A DNA stretch of 64,000 nt from Paramecium sonneborni. Lineage: Eukaryota > Ciliophora > Oligohymenophorea > Peniculida > Parameciidae. The translations under genes and the position numbers were made by a program. Below, one piece after another: positions 34,722-46,237 of the stretch (position 1 is its first letter; every line of letters starts with the position of its first letter). A model generated the notes under the pieces. The model searched no databases, was not told the origin of the DNA, and saw only the letters and a program-made list of their open reading frames with translations. The stretch is taken from the NCBI GenBank assembly GCA_905182985.1, contig CAJJDN010000140.1, positions 69,102-133,101 of the forward strand, read 5' to 3'.

Positions 34722-35135
34722 ATGGGCAATTCGTGTTATTGTCAATAACCAGAACTAGAGCTCCATCATTAAGAAATTATTTCACAAATCTCTAAAGATA
34801 GACAAAAATCTATTGACAATGATGATATCTTCAGTGACTTAGTTTAATAGCATTCTTCGATGTATCAATATCAAGAAGGCATTATGCTTACATTAACTAA
34901 ACCATTATCTCCTAGATCTTAACATTAAATAATATTTTTAGAACCCAAGGATGTTTTAGATGAGGGGATTAATTACCAACCAACTAGTTTATAAGGAATT
35001 TTGAGTTCAAGAAGTAATCAGCAAGAACTTCCATAAAGTTCAAGAAGTAATCTACAAGAACTTCCATAACAATCTCCAGAAATTGAAACCAATGGAAAAG
35101 AGAGAATCAAAAAGAAAGTAAATTTTTTAAAGTGA
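34722..35135 (+). CDS. Probable acylated small protein with PP1-docking motif, 137 aa
   Basis: Starts MGNSCYCQ: Gly2 with Ser5 fits an N-myristoylation signal and Cys5/Cys7 could be palmitoylated, so membrane anchoring is likely. Two near-identical copies of SSRSNxQELPQ (about residues 97-118) and a C-terminal RIKKKVNFLK are visible; KVNF fits the RVxF pattern by which regulators bind protein phosphatase 1. Intronless, 138 codons. No known family; role as a membrane-tethered PP1 regulator is an inference. Confidence 0.6.
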
Positions 35136-36111
35136 ATTAAAATTGACAAAATTATGAAAAACTGAAAATATATCAAAGCATCATCATTTTTAATTTATAG
35201 AAACAAATATTTTGAGAATAATATTTATAGTAGAATGCCATACAAAAGATTGAAATTAAATCTAATAATTCATGATTTTAAACTCTACACATTTTACTTT
35301 GAAATTATATCAAAGGAAAAAAAGAACTTTCTTTTGAATTCTTAAAGTTTATTATTATATTTCTTAAATGTTAATATGAGGAAAAACTTGATTCAATTCA
35401 GAAAATAAAACAAAAAATAATTTTAATAATTAGAGTTATAATTTCATCTAGAATCATATTTAATGAGAGAATGAATCTAAAATAACTTCCTTGCTTGTCT
35501 TGCTTTTAGTATAAATTATTAATATAATTTAACTAATATTTGCAATAATGTTAAATTTAATTATTATGTAAATTTTCATCAAATGCTTATTTCAAACTTA
35601 ACTAATTAATACTAAATGTAATTATAAAATTAAAAATTTATTAGATCATCATTAGGCAGGAGCTTTTTTAAATAAGAAATCTTTAACTTTGATATCTTAT
35701 TTATCTTAAACAATTTTCAAACAAAGCATCATAAAAAATGATATTAACTCTTTTTTCCCATAGTTTTTTTTTTTAAACTTATTATAAGGTAATATAATCA
35801 ATAGTTTGTCTTCTATTTTTGGCAATATTAATAAAAAATGAAGCAATATCTGAATTAATTAAAAGTTAAAAGATTATGTAGAGAGTATTTGTTGAATTAA
35901 TTTTTATGTATACAGGATATTATGAAACAGATAAAAGTGAAGATATTTTAAAATATAAATTATTTTTTTTAAAATTAATCAATAATGATTTTTAATAATT
36001 ATAATTTAAAGTATATATTATCTTATGAAGCGTATATATTAATTGAAAATCTTAAAGATAAAATTATTTCATTTAAGCATTATTTTCAATATAAATTATA
36101 AATAAAAAAAT
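35136..36111. other. Intergenic upstream of a tRNA, nothing else recognised
   Basis: About 975 nt, very AT-rich. A run of seven T on the minus strand directly after the tRNA (36104-36110) would serve as the RNA polymerase III terminator. No supported ORF. Confidence 0.5.
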
Positions 36112-36183
36112 CATCCGAGGCAGGAGTCGAACCTGCAACCTACAGCTTAGGAGGCTGTCGCGCTACCATTACGCCACACGGAC
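36112..36183 (-). tRNA. trnR-CCT: tRNA-Arg (anticodon CCT)
   Basis: Cloverleaf on the minus strand: acceptor GTCCGTG/CTCGGAT with a G-T end pair and one T-T mismatch at position 6-67; D stem GCGT/GCGC; anticodon stem ACAGC/GCTGT with loop CTCCTAA, so anticodon CCT reads AGG; variable loop AGGTT; T arm GCAGG-TTCGACT-CCTGC. No intron. A poly-T terminator follows. Confidence 0.93.
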
Positions 36184-36378
36184 ATATTAAAGTAATTTAC
36201 ATTTATTTCATTTATAACTTGATTCTTTTAGAAAATAAAAGAATTTCAAGCCTTTCTCTACTTTAAGTTGTTAAAAAGAATTATTTGGAATAACTCTAAA
36301 ATAAATATTATAACTAATATCTAATAATTATAAATATTTTTATAATTAATATAAGTATTTTTAATAATAATATTTATG

Positions 36379-37383
36379 TCAGAAATCATAATTTTTATTA
36401 AGTAGCCTATTAACTGAGTTTTTGACTGTCCAAGCAGTTCCAGATGATAGTGGAGCCTTAATAAAATTAAGTGAAACTCCTTTATAAAATCCTTTAATGA
36501 TTCCCTCAACTTTATAGATGGTTTTTATCTAAACCCATGTGGATCTTAAATTATTATAAAATAAAAAGTACGTCATTGTTTAAATCTCTCCTTATTAGAG
36601 TAACATGTTTTATCCTTACATTCTTTTCTTTACAATATCAAAAGGATATGCTAAAACTTAAGCAATAATAGCTCCACTTGCTCCTATAGCAAAGTCTGTG
36701 CTTTTATGTTTAGCAATCCATGGATATTATTCAAGTAGATATTCTTTCATTAATGTAAAAGAAAAGAAACCACTTCCATGATATATTCCTACTCCTATTA
36801 TTCCTATTGATAATCCTGAATAAAATGATAAGAATCCTTCGACTTTGTATATTTTTAGAGCTGCATCATATATGTTTTTATAAAGAAAAGCATCTCTCTA
36901 CATTGCTAATCTTGTTCGTAAAAAATCAAATGGATAAGCTATACTTTATGCAACAATCCCTGAAGCTAATCCGCATAAAAATAATCTAATCTTTCTTAAT
37001 ATTGTTTTATCATCTCTATCTGGAGCAAATTTGCTTCTCAAATAATCAAAAGTTGAGAAATTCTATTCATTATCAATATTATTTACAATGGCTGATTAAG
37101 GAAATATTCTTAACACATTTGCCTGATTACCTCTCCAAAAATTTAGAAAACCATGGTGTTAATACACATATATAGCATCTTAAATAGCTGCTTTATAAGT
37201 GAATTAAGTGGATCTAGTCTATGTTTAATATCATAACACATTAATACCAAATATAGTAATTTGATTCTTTCAAATGGAGAAATGACAGTTTTAGCACAAA
37301 CTCCTGCACAACCACCTTTTCATAAAATTAGATTCACTACCTGATATAAAACTTGTCCAATAGTCTTTTTGTTTATTAGTCAT
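36379..37383 (-). CDS. Mitochondrial carrier (SLC25 family), about 299 aa
   Basis: Inner-membrane transporter. Three carrier repeats are visible with signatures PFERIK (in ISPFERIKLLYL), PFDFLRTR and PFDIVKKR, each followed by an EG-x-FY/W-R/KG segment (HGFLNFWRGNQANV, EGFLSFYSGL, EGIIKGFYKG), and PQSAINFSTFDYL. This set resembles CoA/adenine-nucleotide carriers such as SLC25A42/A16, but substrate is not certain. Introns: 37316-37340 (25), 37219-37247 (29), 37063-37086 (24) and 36545-36571 (27). The 24- and 27-nt ones are multiples of three without a stop and are inferred from the carrier pattern; if both are retained the protein has 8 and 9 extra residues. Confidence 0.88.
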
Positions 37384-38035
37384 TTATTAAAAATGAACAT
37401 AAATCAATCACTAAATTTTTACAAAACCTCAAAAAGTAATCAAAAAAATTGAATTTTATTCTACAGGTATTATTTAAATCTCAAGAATCTCATAGAATGA
37501 AATAATATTTGTAAAATGAAGAATACGCTAAAAAAAATTATTTATTTATTTTCAATAACATAGTCCTATTATTAGTTCATCTTTTATATTTCTGATTAAT
37601 CAACATAATACTAAAGTCTTTTTCAAGAAATTATAATAAACACACCCTTTAAGATATATCAATTCTGTCAAAGTTTAAGGGTATTTTTGAAAATAAAAAC
37701 ATCTTTTTTAAGAATCATTTAAAACGATATAAACTCACGAGATAATCATCATTTATAAATTAGCATAACCTTATTATGATCAAGATTAAGAATATAAAAT
37801 TATTAAATGATTTCATTCTTTAGGAATATCAAATAAAATATGAGCTTTTTTTTGATGTTTCTTTTTCAAAATCAGTCCACTCACAATGGAGAATAAATTA
37901 TTTGGTAATAAAAGTTCCTTTGAGATAAAATTTATGATTCATTTTTAAAATAAATAAAAAACTTTAGTATATAAATAAATTAAAAATTTCTAAAAACTAT
38001 TTGTTATATAAATATATTTATATCCATCTAATATA
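37384..38035. other. Intergenic, nothing recognised
   Basis: About 650 nt between the carrier start and the SmD3 stop. No supported ORF, RNA gene or repeat. Confidence 0.5.
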
Positions 38036-38456
38036 TCACTTTTTTTATTACTCTAATCCTTGTTTAATACGTGGTACTAGTTCCTCTATTGAATAATTAG
38101 ATAAATAGATTACCTCTAACTTGTCTAGCTTTTTCTCTAATTTATTGCATATTTTTGCTTTTAGCATTTGCTCTAATTTTTTTGAACATTGGAGCATATT
38201 TGAATACATCAGGAATCACTACAAATCTAATTTGGCTTCCTCTTAAATATACTTATTCTAAAGACATTGGTCTACCATCTCTTGTTACCATTTACACTTC
38301 ATCTAATCTTACATTCATTGTGTCCTTTAATATTGTAGTTTTAATTACTTCAGCTTCTGCCATATATCCTGTAAACATTTCACCTGTTTTTAGTTCAACT
38401 GTGACAATATGATGAACTGCTTCATGCATAATTTTAAGAGGTACTCCTAAAGACAT
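38036..38456 (-). CDS. SNRPD3: Small nuclear ribonucleoprotein Sm D3
   Basis: Core Sm ring subunit of spliceosomal snRNPs. Residues 1-85 follow SmD3 closely: [60 protein letters not shown] and [15 protein letters not shown]. Introns 38325-38348 (24 nt; a stopless multiple of three, placed because splicing restores EAEDTMN) and 38086-38113 (28); 369 coding nt, 122 residues. The C-terminal tail is basic but lacks the long GR repeat of animals. Confidence 0.95.
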
Positions 38457-38639
38457 TACTTAATTTTTATATTAATTATATAATTTAATTAATTTTAAAA
38501 ATTCTTACTTGATAACAGTGACTTATTTTAGTTGGAATTTTTTAAAACAATAACTTCTAAAATCAAGTAAATTTAGTCCTTTTTTTGAGATTCTGATTGA
38601 TAATAAATATTAATAAATAAAAGATTTTAATAAATAAAA

Positions 38640-39043
38640 ATGGACAATAAGAAATGTTTATTCGAGAGATTCGGTGGTGATCAATAAGTTTCTGAACTGA
38701 TTGATCAATTCTATTATAAAGTCCTCTTCGATAAATTATTAAGGGATAAATTTCTCAAAGCTGATATGAGTCGTGTAAGATATTAATAGAAAAGATTCTT
38801 TTCTTAAATGATGGGTGATAAAAACACTCAATATACAGGAAGGTATTATAGTATTATTTAAGCATTAGAGATTTAGTTGAAGTTCATAAAGGATTAAACA
38901 TAACAAATTAGCAGTTTGATAAATTTAAAGCTCATCTCAAAAGCATAGCATCTGATATGGAAGTAAGTGAAGCAGATTTGGCAGAATTACTTGATTATGT
39001 CGAAAAGTATAGAGAAACCATTGTGTTTAATAAGGCAGCATGA
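38640..39043 (+). CDS. Truncated (2/2, group I) haemoglobin, 127 aa
   Basis: Small haem protein that binds oxygen; haemoglobins of this class are well known from Paramecium. Recognised by LFERFGGDQQVSELIDQFYY (helix A/B with Tyr at B10), MMGDKNTQYTGSIRDLVEVH with the proximal His in LVEVHKGLN, and HLKSIASDMEVSEADLAELL. One 20-nt intron at 38843-38862, the shortest placed here, restores TGSIRDL (compare WTGRNLKEVH). 384 coding nt. Cytosolic; role in oxygen supply or NO chemistry by family knowledge. Confidence 0.92.
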
Positions 39044-39325
39044 TTCTATAATTATATATTCATATACACAATTTGATCTATAAACTTTACTTACTTACGC
39101 ATCATCAATAATAATAATGAAAAAAATATTGATTCAGCATTAGGAAATTTAAATTATAATAAATTTATTTATTTTAAAATTCTTGTGCTTGAATGATTTT
39201 TTAAGTATAACTTATTACTTTTAGAATAAGGTCTTGTTTAATTTCATAGTTCTCTATCCTAATTGAATATATCATAGAATAATTAAATTTATTCATAATA
39301 TATTATATAATAATAATATATTACT

Positions 39326-39745
39326 TCAACCCTTCTTTTTATCTAAATTCTCGAATTTAACCCATGATGATCCAGATTCTATACTCTCTAACTAATTCAT
39401 TAAATCTAAAAATATTTTACTTCATCAGCAATTTCTTCTTCAGTGTGTCCACTTCTTAATACTGATGTCCAAAAATTTAACCATTCTTCTTCAGATATTG
39501 TTCCACTGTTATCAGTATCAACTGATTTAAATAATTCTTCAGTATTCAATTTTGCAAAATTACTCTTCCTAGTCAGATTTGAAATTGCCACAAATACCAA
39601 TATTTAATAGTTTCTGATTTTTCAATTGATTTAGAACCATCAACATCAAATCTTGCAAATAATTTAAGTACTCTATCTCTCATTTATGGAGATAACTACA
39701 CATAAATCTGAATTAAGATACTTCTTTTCCTTGAGTAGGACCCAT
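39326..39745 (-). CDS. Small EF-hand calcium-binding protein, 111 aa
   Basis: Two EF-hand loops: FARFDVDGSKSIEKSE (about residues 21-36) and FKSVDTDNSGTISEEEW (about 53-69), with the Asp/Asn/Ser/Glu coordination pattern intact in the second and slightly irregular in the first. Starts MGPTQGKE, so Gly2 could be myristoylated. Introns 39696-39721 (26), 39569-39597 (29) and 39392-39420 (29); 336 coding nt. Family of small ciliate EF-hand proteins; target unknown. Confidence 0.8.
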
Positions 39746-39859
39746 ATTTGTTTATTTTATAAATTTTTAATAATGAATTAATAAGACTCTCTTAAATAAC
39801 CTCTAATATAAGAATAGGAATCAAAAACTATAATCTTAGGTGATTGTTCATTTACAGAA

Positions 39860-42695
39860 ATGAATATGGATTAAATTGTTAATGATAGTGCTTTTGAATG
39901 GGGTTCTATGTCATTTTTAGAAGAAGATAATTAAGTAAAGGTAATACCATTTGTTACTAATGAAACTATATTTTATAGAAGGACATTAGAAAAAAATAAT
40001 AAAAAACTTAATTTTTTTGAAAAGTGTTTCAAAAGTAAGAAATCTATAAATAAAGTGACAATGGCTTAAGTCATTGATTTAAGATAAAAAGATATTTTTA
40101 AAGATTATGCTTATGAAACCAAAAAAACTGGATTCTTTAAAAGAACTTCTTTTTGTTTTGGGTAATTAAATGTACTTGAACCAGATTCTCAGTTCTACAT
40201 ATATTGGTAGGTTCTAAATAGCATTTTAGTAGTTATTTTCTTCTTTTAAATTCCATTTATGCTTGCCTATCAACCTCTTATAGATGAAAGACTTGCATAC
40301 CATTTCAAATTCCATGCAGAATTATCATTGTATATAGGAATTTCTATTTTTGTCTTGGATATTATTGGGTCTTTCAATATAGCTTTTTATAAATAAGGAT
40401 AGCTTATAAATGGAAGAAAATAGATTGCCATTAATTATTTAAAGACTTATTTCTTATTAGATTTAATACCTCTTTTATGTTTAATAGAGTTTAGATTATT
40501 ATTATTTAATGAAAGACAATTAGGATTTGAACAATTTTTATTCCTTTTAAAAAGTTATGAGGTTAATAAAACTAGTAATATGATAAAAGAATATTTGTAA
40601 CTTGAACCTTCAAAATTAGCAAAGTATCGTCTACTTACTGTAATGTTGACAATAATATGGTTATGTCATTTATTTGCTTGTTTATTCTTTTTTGTTGGAA
40701 GAAGACAAAAATATGGAAATCCATCATGGTTAAATAGTTGCAATGTAGTTATAATGAATGGAGGATATGAAGATATGCCAATCTTTGAATTGCATTTATA
40801 TTCATTTTATTGGGCTGTAACAACAATGATAACAGTAGGATATGGTGATGTAACTCCGATGAATTTTTGGGAAGTTTTTGTAACAGTCATAACTTAACTA
40901 ATCTCTTGTATTGTTTTTGCCTATTCTGTCAATGCTATTTGGGAAATGATTTATTCCCAAAATGAAAGTAAATAAAAATTTTAGTATATTATTATTTATT
41001 TCATTATAGAAAATATGTTAATGCCATCTAAAGATTCATGGTTGAACATAATGTTGATAGAAAATTAAAAGCTCGAATTGAAGCTTATTTGTTTCATCTT
41101 TGGTAAACTGAAAAGGCCAGAGATTATGAATTAGAAAAAGCTATGATTCTCAAATTAGCACCTGCCTTAAGAGAAGAGTTGATTTACTAAACATTAGGAA
41201 AAATGTTAAAACACAATAATTCCTTTTCCTGTTTTTCATAAGATTTTCTTATGTAATTAGCATAAGAAATTTAATAACAATATTATTCCTAAGAAGAAAA
41301 TATTTTCCTTGAAAGAGAAGAAATCGATGATTTCCCATTATATTTTCTAGATAAAGGATAAGTAGAAATCTTTCTTGACAGCGAAAAAAGAATCAAATTA
41401 CATATCATAAAATCTGGTATTTTTGGAATAATTGGATTTATAACAGGACATAAAAGGACTGCATCTGCACGTTGTTTGACTTATTCAGTGATTTACAAAC
41501 TATCTAGAATATAATTTATTAATTTATTAGATAAATATGAACAAGATAGACAAAAATTCTATGAAATACGTCACAATGTATTTTTCAATAACAATTATGA
41601 GAATTTAAAGTTAAGATGCTATATTTGTGAAAGTAGAAGTCATCTAGCAATTAACTGTAAAAGAACATTATATCTTCCAATAAAAAATGAAATAATTTAA
41701 TCTTATTACAATGTTAAAAATAATAGAGAATCAAGTTTTAAAAGAAGAATAGTTAAATAATAATTTAAAGCTTTGTCTCATATACGAGAAGTTTAATTGA
41801 ATGCATTGGCTATAAAAAAGTACTTTTAGATAACAACATTTAATTTGGATTCAAATGATGAGGATGATGAATATAGTTCTGATGTAGATGATTATGAAGA
41901 AGAAATAGAAAATATAAAAAAGATAGTTGAATAAGAGAAAGAAAGAGCATAATTAAAAAAGAGAGGATAATGGTTGGCTGATGATAATTATGAGATGAAA
42001 ATAGATGAAAATAAAGATAGTCTAAGTAATGAATAATCAGATTTGTAAAAGTCTTAAATAAATATAAAGAATTCTGAAGAGGAATAGAATAAAGTGAAAA
42101 AAAAAAAGAAATTTTAGAGTTTTGTAAAGTTACAATTACCAAAGAAAGTGAGAACTTCATCAATGTCTAGTTTAACTCCGATTAAAGAATAAATAAAAAA
42201 GGTTGGAAAAGGATAAAGCAATCTATCTCCAAACATTGCTTAAGTTTAAAGAAGGAAAAGCAAATTAATATAAGGATAAGAAAGTAATGATAAATAAATT
42301 GATAAAATGTTATCTCCTGAGAAATTAATTAACAATGATGATAAGAAATAAGAATTATTGAGAAAAATGAAATTTCTTTAAATAGCTTAACCAAGAAATA
42401 AAGAAGTCCAATTGATTATCGATGAATTGAGGTAACTTTACCAAAACTTAAATTTAGGAACTATATCTCTAATAGTTAAAGTTATAATCAGCAATCTAAA
42501 GTTGAAAATGAATCCGATCCTAATGCTAATGCTACTTCAGATCTTGATAGTTCATTTAGTATTGATCATTTGGCCAATTACGAGTGTTTCTTTTAAGAAG
42601 AGAACCCTGACAAAGTGATACGTAAATATAAGAGAATCTTTAAGGAAAAAGTTAAATAGAGAAGAACAACCTTAATTAGATATTAGGATGATTGA
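39860..42695 (+). CDS. Voltage-type K+ channel with cyclic-nucleotide-binding domain, 927 aa
   Basis: Plasma-membrane potassium channel of the CNG/HCN/EAG superfamily. Six hydrophobic segments lie between residues 115 and 370. The selectivity filter TTMITVGYGDVTP (about residue 325) is K+-type. The segment expected to be S4 (FEQFLFLLKSYEVNKTS) has few Arg/Lys. A C-linker and cNMP fold follow (about 490-560: FLDKGQVEIFLDSEKR, GIFGIIGFITGHKRTASARC) with the usual Glu of FGE missing but Arg present. A CCHC knuckle (CYICESRSHLAINC, about 578) and a long acidic/basic tail end it. Introns 40984-41009 (26) and 42432-42457 (26); 2784 coding nt. Ciliates use many such channels in ciliary excitability. 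Confidence 0.88.
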
Positions 42696-42720
42696 AATAA
42701 ACAAATTAATTTTATTTCAA

Positions 42721-43507
42721 ATGTAGTAATAATAAATATTACCTCCATATACATTGACATTAAAAGAGTTACTCAGTAGACCTAATTTAGTAGTTGTCTC
42801 AGAGGAAGGAATGAGATTTAGAACTGAAATGAGAGAAGATACTCGTAGTGCATCTCCAATTCCCTAAAAACACAGTCATTAGGCACTTAAAAATGATAAA
42901 TCTAAAGATATTACTATCAAAGCTCTAAAAATAGGAAATTAATCATTCTATTAAGGAAGGTAACTATTAAAATACTAATATAGATAAAATGAAACTTTAT
43001 TAAACACAAGTTAACTTAAAACAAAATTCTAGAAACCTTATGATTAAAAAATTGTATAAAAACTAACGAGTAAAATCTTAAGACCTGAAACTCCCATTTA
43101 AACCATTACAAATAAATTATAAGAATTATATAATGAAATTGATAAAAATGACAAAAAAATTATTAAGTTTGAAGAAACAATTGATCAAACCAACAAAGAA
43201 GCTGCTTTGGCTGTTATTGAATCTAAATTAGCCAAATTACATTAAAATTATGAAATATAATTGAAAAAAAGAGACTGGACATAAAAGGTATTTCATTTAC
43301 ATTCATACTTTTGAGCATATTAAAGAAGTATTGAGACAATAGAAATTATATAATTAAAGATAAAATGAATTATATGACAGTAATTTTGAAAGACCTACTA
43401 ATAAAGAAATCGAAGAATCCTATTACAAAGATCCAAAATACTTATAAAGAAAACAAATTAGATTGCGTGATTATCAGAAATGTAAATTTGAAGTAGAGTA
43501 TATTTGA
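42721..43507 (+). CDS. Hypothetical charged coiled-coil protein, 252 aa
   Basis: Begins MQQQQILPPYTLTLKELLSR only 25 nt after the K+ channel stop. The N-terminal third is Arg/Ser/Gln-rich; residues about 140-185 form a probable coiled coil (KIIKFEETIDQTNKEAALAV, then IESKLAKLHQNYEIQLKK). One intron of 28 nt at 43288-43315, ending GAG rather than TAG; 759 coding nt. Could in principle be a 3' extension of the channel transcript, but it has its own ATG after a TGA. No family recognised. Confidence 0.6.
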
Positions 43508-43627
43508 AATGCATAGAAATACTGGAAATTGCAACCTATATTAGGCAAATTTTAGACCTGACAAAGAAATCCGTTTAATTTAATATTATTTTATTATTAA
43601 AAAAATTTAATAAAATTTAACGTATAT

Positions 43628-45048
43628 ATGAGTCAATTGGAACCATTTGAAGACCATTACAATAATTAATATTTTGAAGTATTTGGATGTTGTCATTAAA
43701 ATCGACATTATTATTCAAATAAAGACATATGCAGAGAATGTGGCATATTTTTAAATAATGTAAATAATCTCTTATATGTATAATAGCCAAATACTAGAGT
43801 ATACAAAACATTAAAAATGAAATTTAATGCTTTTTTCAATCCAATTAAAGTTCTAGAAAGTATTTTATTTGAAGGAGTGCCAAAAGGGCCTGCAAAACAA
43901 CGTTAACAGATCATTGAATTTATTTTACAGGCTTCTGAAAGATTAAATCTATCATTAAATACTTCTTTTTTGGCAATAAATTATATAGATGAATATTTAA
44001 GTAAAGTAACAATAAATGAAAATCAAACATATTTATTTGTAGCAAGTGCTTTAATGCTTGCAGCTAAGGCATAAGAACTTGATGAACGTGTACCTTTCAT
44101 TAGTAAATTAAAAAGATATGCATCAATGACAAATCATCCTGAAATTAATCAATATTCAATTTAAGAATATAAATTTGCGGAGAGATCATTGATTTAGATA
44201 ATGGAATGGAGATTATAGAGAATTACTTTATTAGATAGGATAGAAGCTATTTTATCTTTTGGAGTGATAGATGATGATGATAGTTTGGGATAACAACATC
44301 AAAAAGAGAATAAAGAAAGTTTCCATTAATAACATGTAAAACTTAGAGATCTTTAAGAAAATCAAATATTGTATTATGTAAAAGAAGTTGAAAGTAAATA
44401 TACAGAAATAGCATTGTAAATAATAAAAGGTATTATTATATATAGAAGATAGATGATAATTTATATTTTGGAACAGATTAGACAATCTTAGCATTATCTT
44501 GTGTGGCTTATTTAAGAAAGAAGGCAGGATTATTAAATATTTGGTCATAGTAATTACAATGTTTGACTGGAATAAGTGCATAAAAGATTTCATCATCAGT
44601 TTCATAGATTATGACATTAATTGCAAAAAGCAAGAGTTTTAAAACAATTACAAATTTGTAATTAAACCCTTAAGAAATCTATTTTTAACCTTTAATGCCT
44701 AATAATACATTGACAACTATAAATACAAATCATTTGAACAACAATCGTCCATTCTAATTAGAGACTAAGAGACCATCCTTTGGTGAAGTAGTAATTCAAA
44801 GTAGTAAATTAAAAATGCCATTATATCAATCATAATCAACTGTTTAACTTGCTGAATTCTAGAAATAGAATTAATTATATAAGCACGCTAATTTCACTAC
44901 AGCTACAAATTATTCTTATCTTCATGATAATCAAATTCATCAGACCCACTTGTTATAATAGTTTGGCACTACCTAAACTCAAGAACTTGATAAAAAGTAT
45001 GAGCAAGTACATAAAGTCAGTACTAATATGTTCAGACCTTTGTAATGA
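43628..45048 (+). CDS. Cyclin-box protein with N-terminal Cys motif, 465 aa
   Basis: Cyclin fold regulating a CDK-type kinase, inferred from the cyclin box at about residues 95-215 (RQQIIEFILQASERLNLS, FLAINYIDEYLSK, TYLFVASALMLAAKAQELDE, EYKFAERSLIQIMEWRLQRI) and a second helical repeat (LYFGTDQTILALSCVAYLRK). Before it, CCHQNRHYYSNKDICRECG resembles one half of a zinc ribbon. Intron 44430-44452 (23 nt); 1398 coding nt. A further 27-nt stopless GTA...TAG segment after GIFLNN may also be an intron. C-tail is Asn/Gln/Thr-rich. Its stop lies 20 nt from that of the convergent tyrosine phosphatase. Confidence 0.82.
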
Positions 45049-45068
45049 TACTACCAATTATTATATCA

Positions 45069-46237
45069 TCACTGTTATTAAAACATATATTTTATAGCTT
45101 CATCAATAAATTTGTAAACATATTGGTATTGTTCTGAAGTATGTACCATTCCCCATCGCTATTCTCTCAATCTCCTTACTACTCCAAAAATTGAAATCCT
45201 AAACTAATCAGGATTCTCAAATATTTCTTGGTTTATTTATATTTCTTACTAGAATTATCATTTCCTATATAAGATTTGTAAGTTGTAAGTATAATCATTA
45301 GATTAACTAATGATATTAATGTTCCTGTTCTCCCAACTCCAGCACTAATTAAATATTTATAACTTAATATTACCTGCAATGAAATACCACCTTTTATTCA
45401 TTTAATACTCTATCCAAAATTTATGTTAGTAACTCTTTTATTGTATTAAAATCGTTATGATTAGGCACTCCTTGATCTGGCCATCCACACCATTATAATT
45501 AAATGACTTATTTTTCTTCTCCATTTTATTCTTATATTTTCAAAGTTCTTTTTATTATATTATTCCCCAAATCCTCTTGACTAATGAAATTTACTGTAAT
45601 ATTTCCTATTAGTAAATTATCTCCAATATTTTTAGGCCAGTATTACTCACATTATGCCTATCATATTTTCAAAACTTCTATTACCTTTCCATTTTCTTTT
45701 AAATTACACAGCATTACTATCACTGCTACACTCTCTTAAGAAATCATTCTCCAAAAATGTCCTATTGTTTAACATACTGGACCTTATGTTGCAATCATCA
45801 TCTTCTCCTTTCCATTTATTAACTAATAACTTTATATTATACCTTACATTTATGTAATCAGCATTTAAATATGACTCCTTTTAGTTCTCTTCTTCATCAC
45901 ATTTCAATTTTACTATTGAGTGTTTAACTATGATAACTTTTTACATTACAAGGTATGATGTTACTATAACGATTCAATTTCAAAATATCAGGATGAAAAT
46001 CATAAAGGTTATCATTATGATACTAAGTTTCTGTCAACCTTCTTAAAATCTTAGAGAAAAATAAATTTTTATTTTTACTCTAAATTCCATTTCTTAATCT
46101 CTATTCTAAATTTATTCACTAAACTCAGCTATCGGAATCCCTTTCTCAATACTTCTCAAATCTGCATTCCCCATTACCCATTCATGTGAATAATCTTGAC
46201 TGATTTCTCGACCTTCCACTTATAAATTTTGTAGCAT
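45069..46237 (-). CDS. Classical protein tyrosine phosphatase, 337 aa
   Basis: Dephosphorylates phosphotyrosine. The domain spans almost the whole protein: NRYSNIIPFKHSIVKL, YLNADYINLINGKEK, MIATQGPVCQTIGHFWRMI, the WPD loop (WCGWPDQGVP) and the P-loop HCSAGVGRTGT (about residue 252), with Q-loop-like QYQYVYKFIDEAI near the end. Six introns: 46050-46078 (29), 45928-45949 (22), 45823-45847 (25), 45658-45684 (27), 45345-45373 (29), 45227-45249 (23); 1014 coding nt. All catalytic residues are present, so it should be active. The start is the first ATG in frame (46237). Confidence 0.9.
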
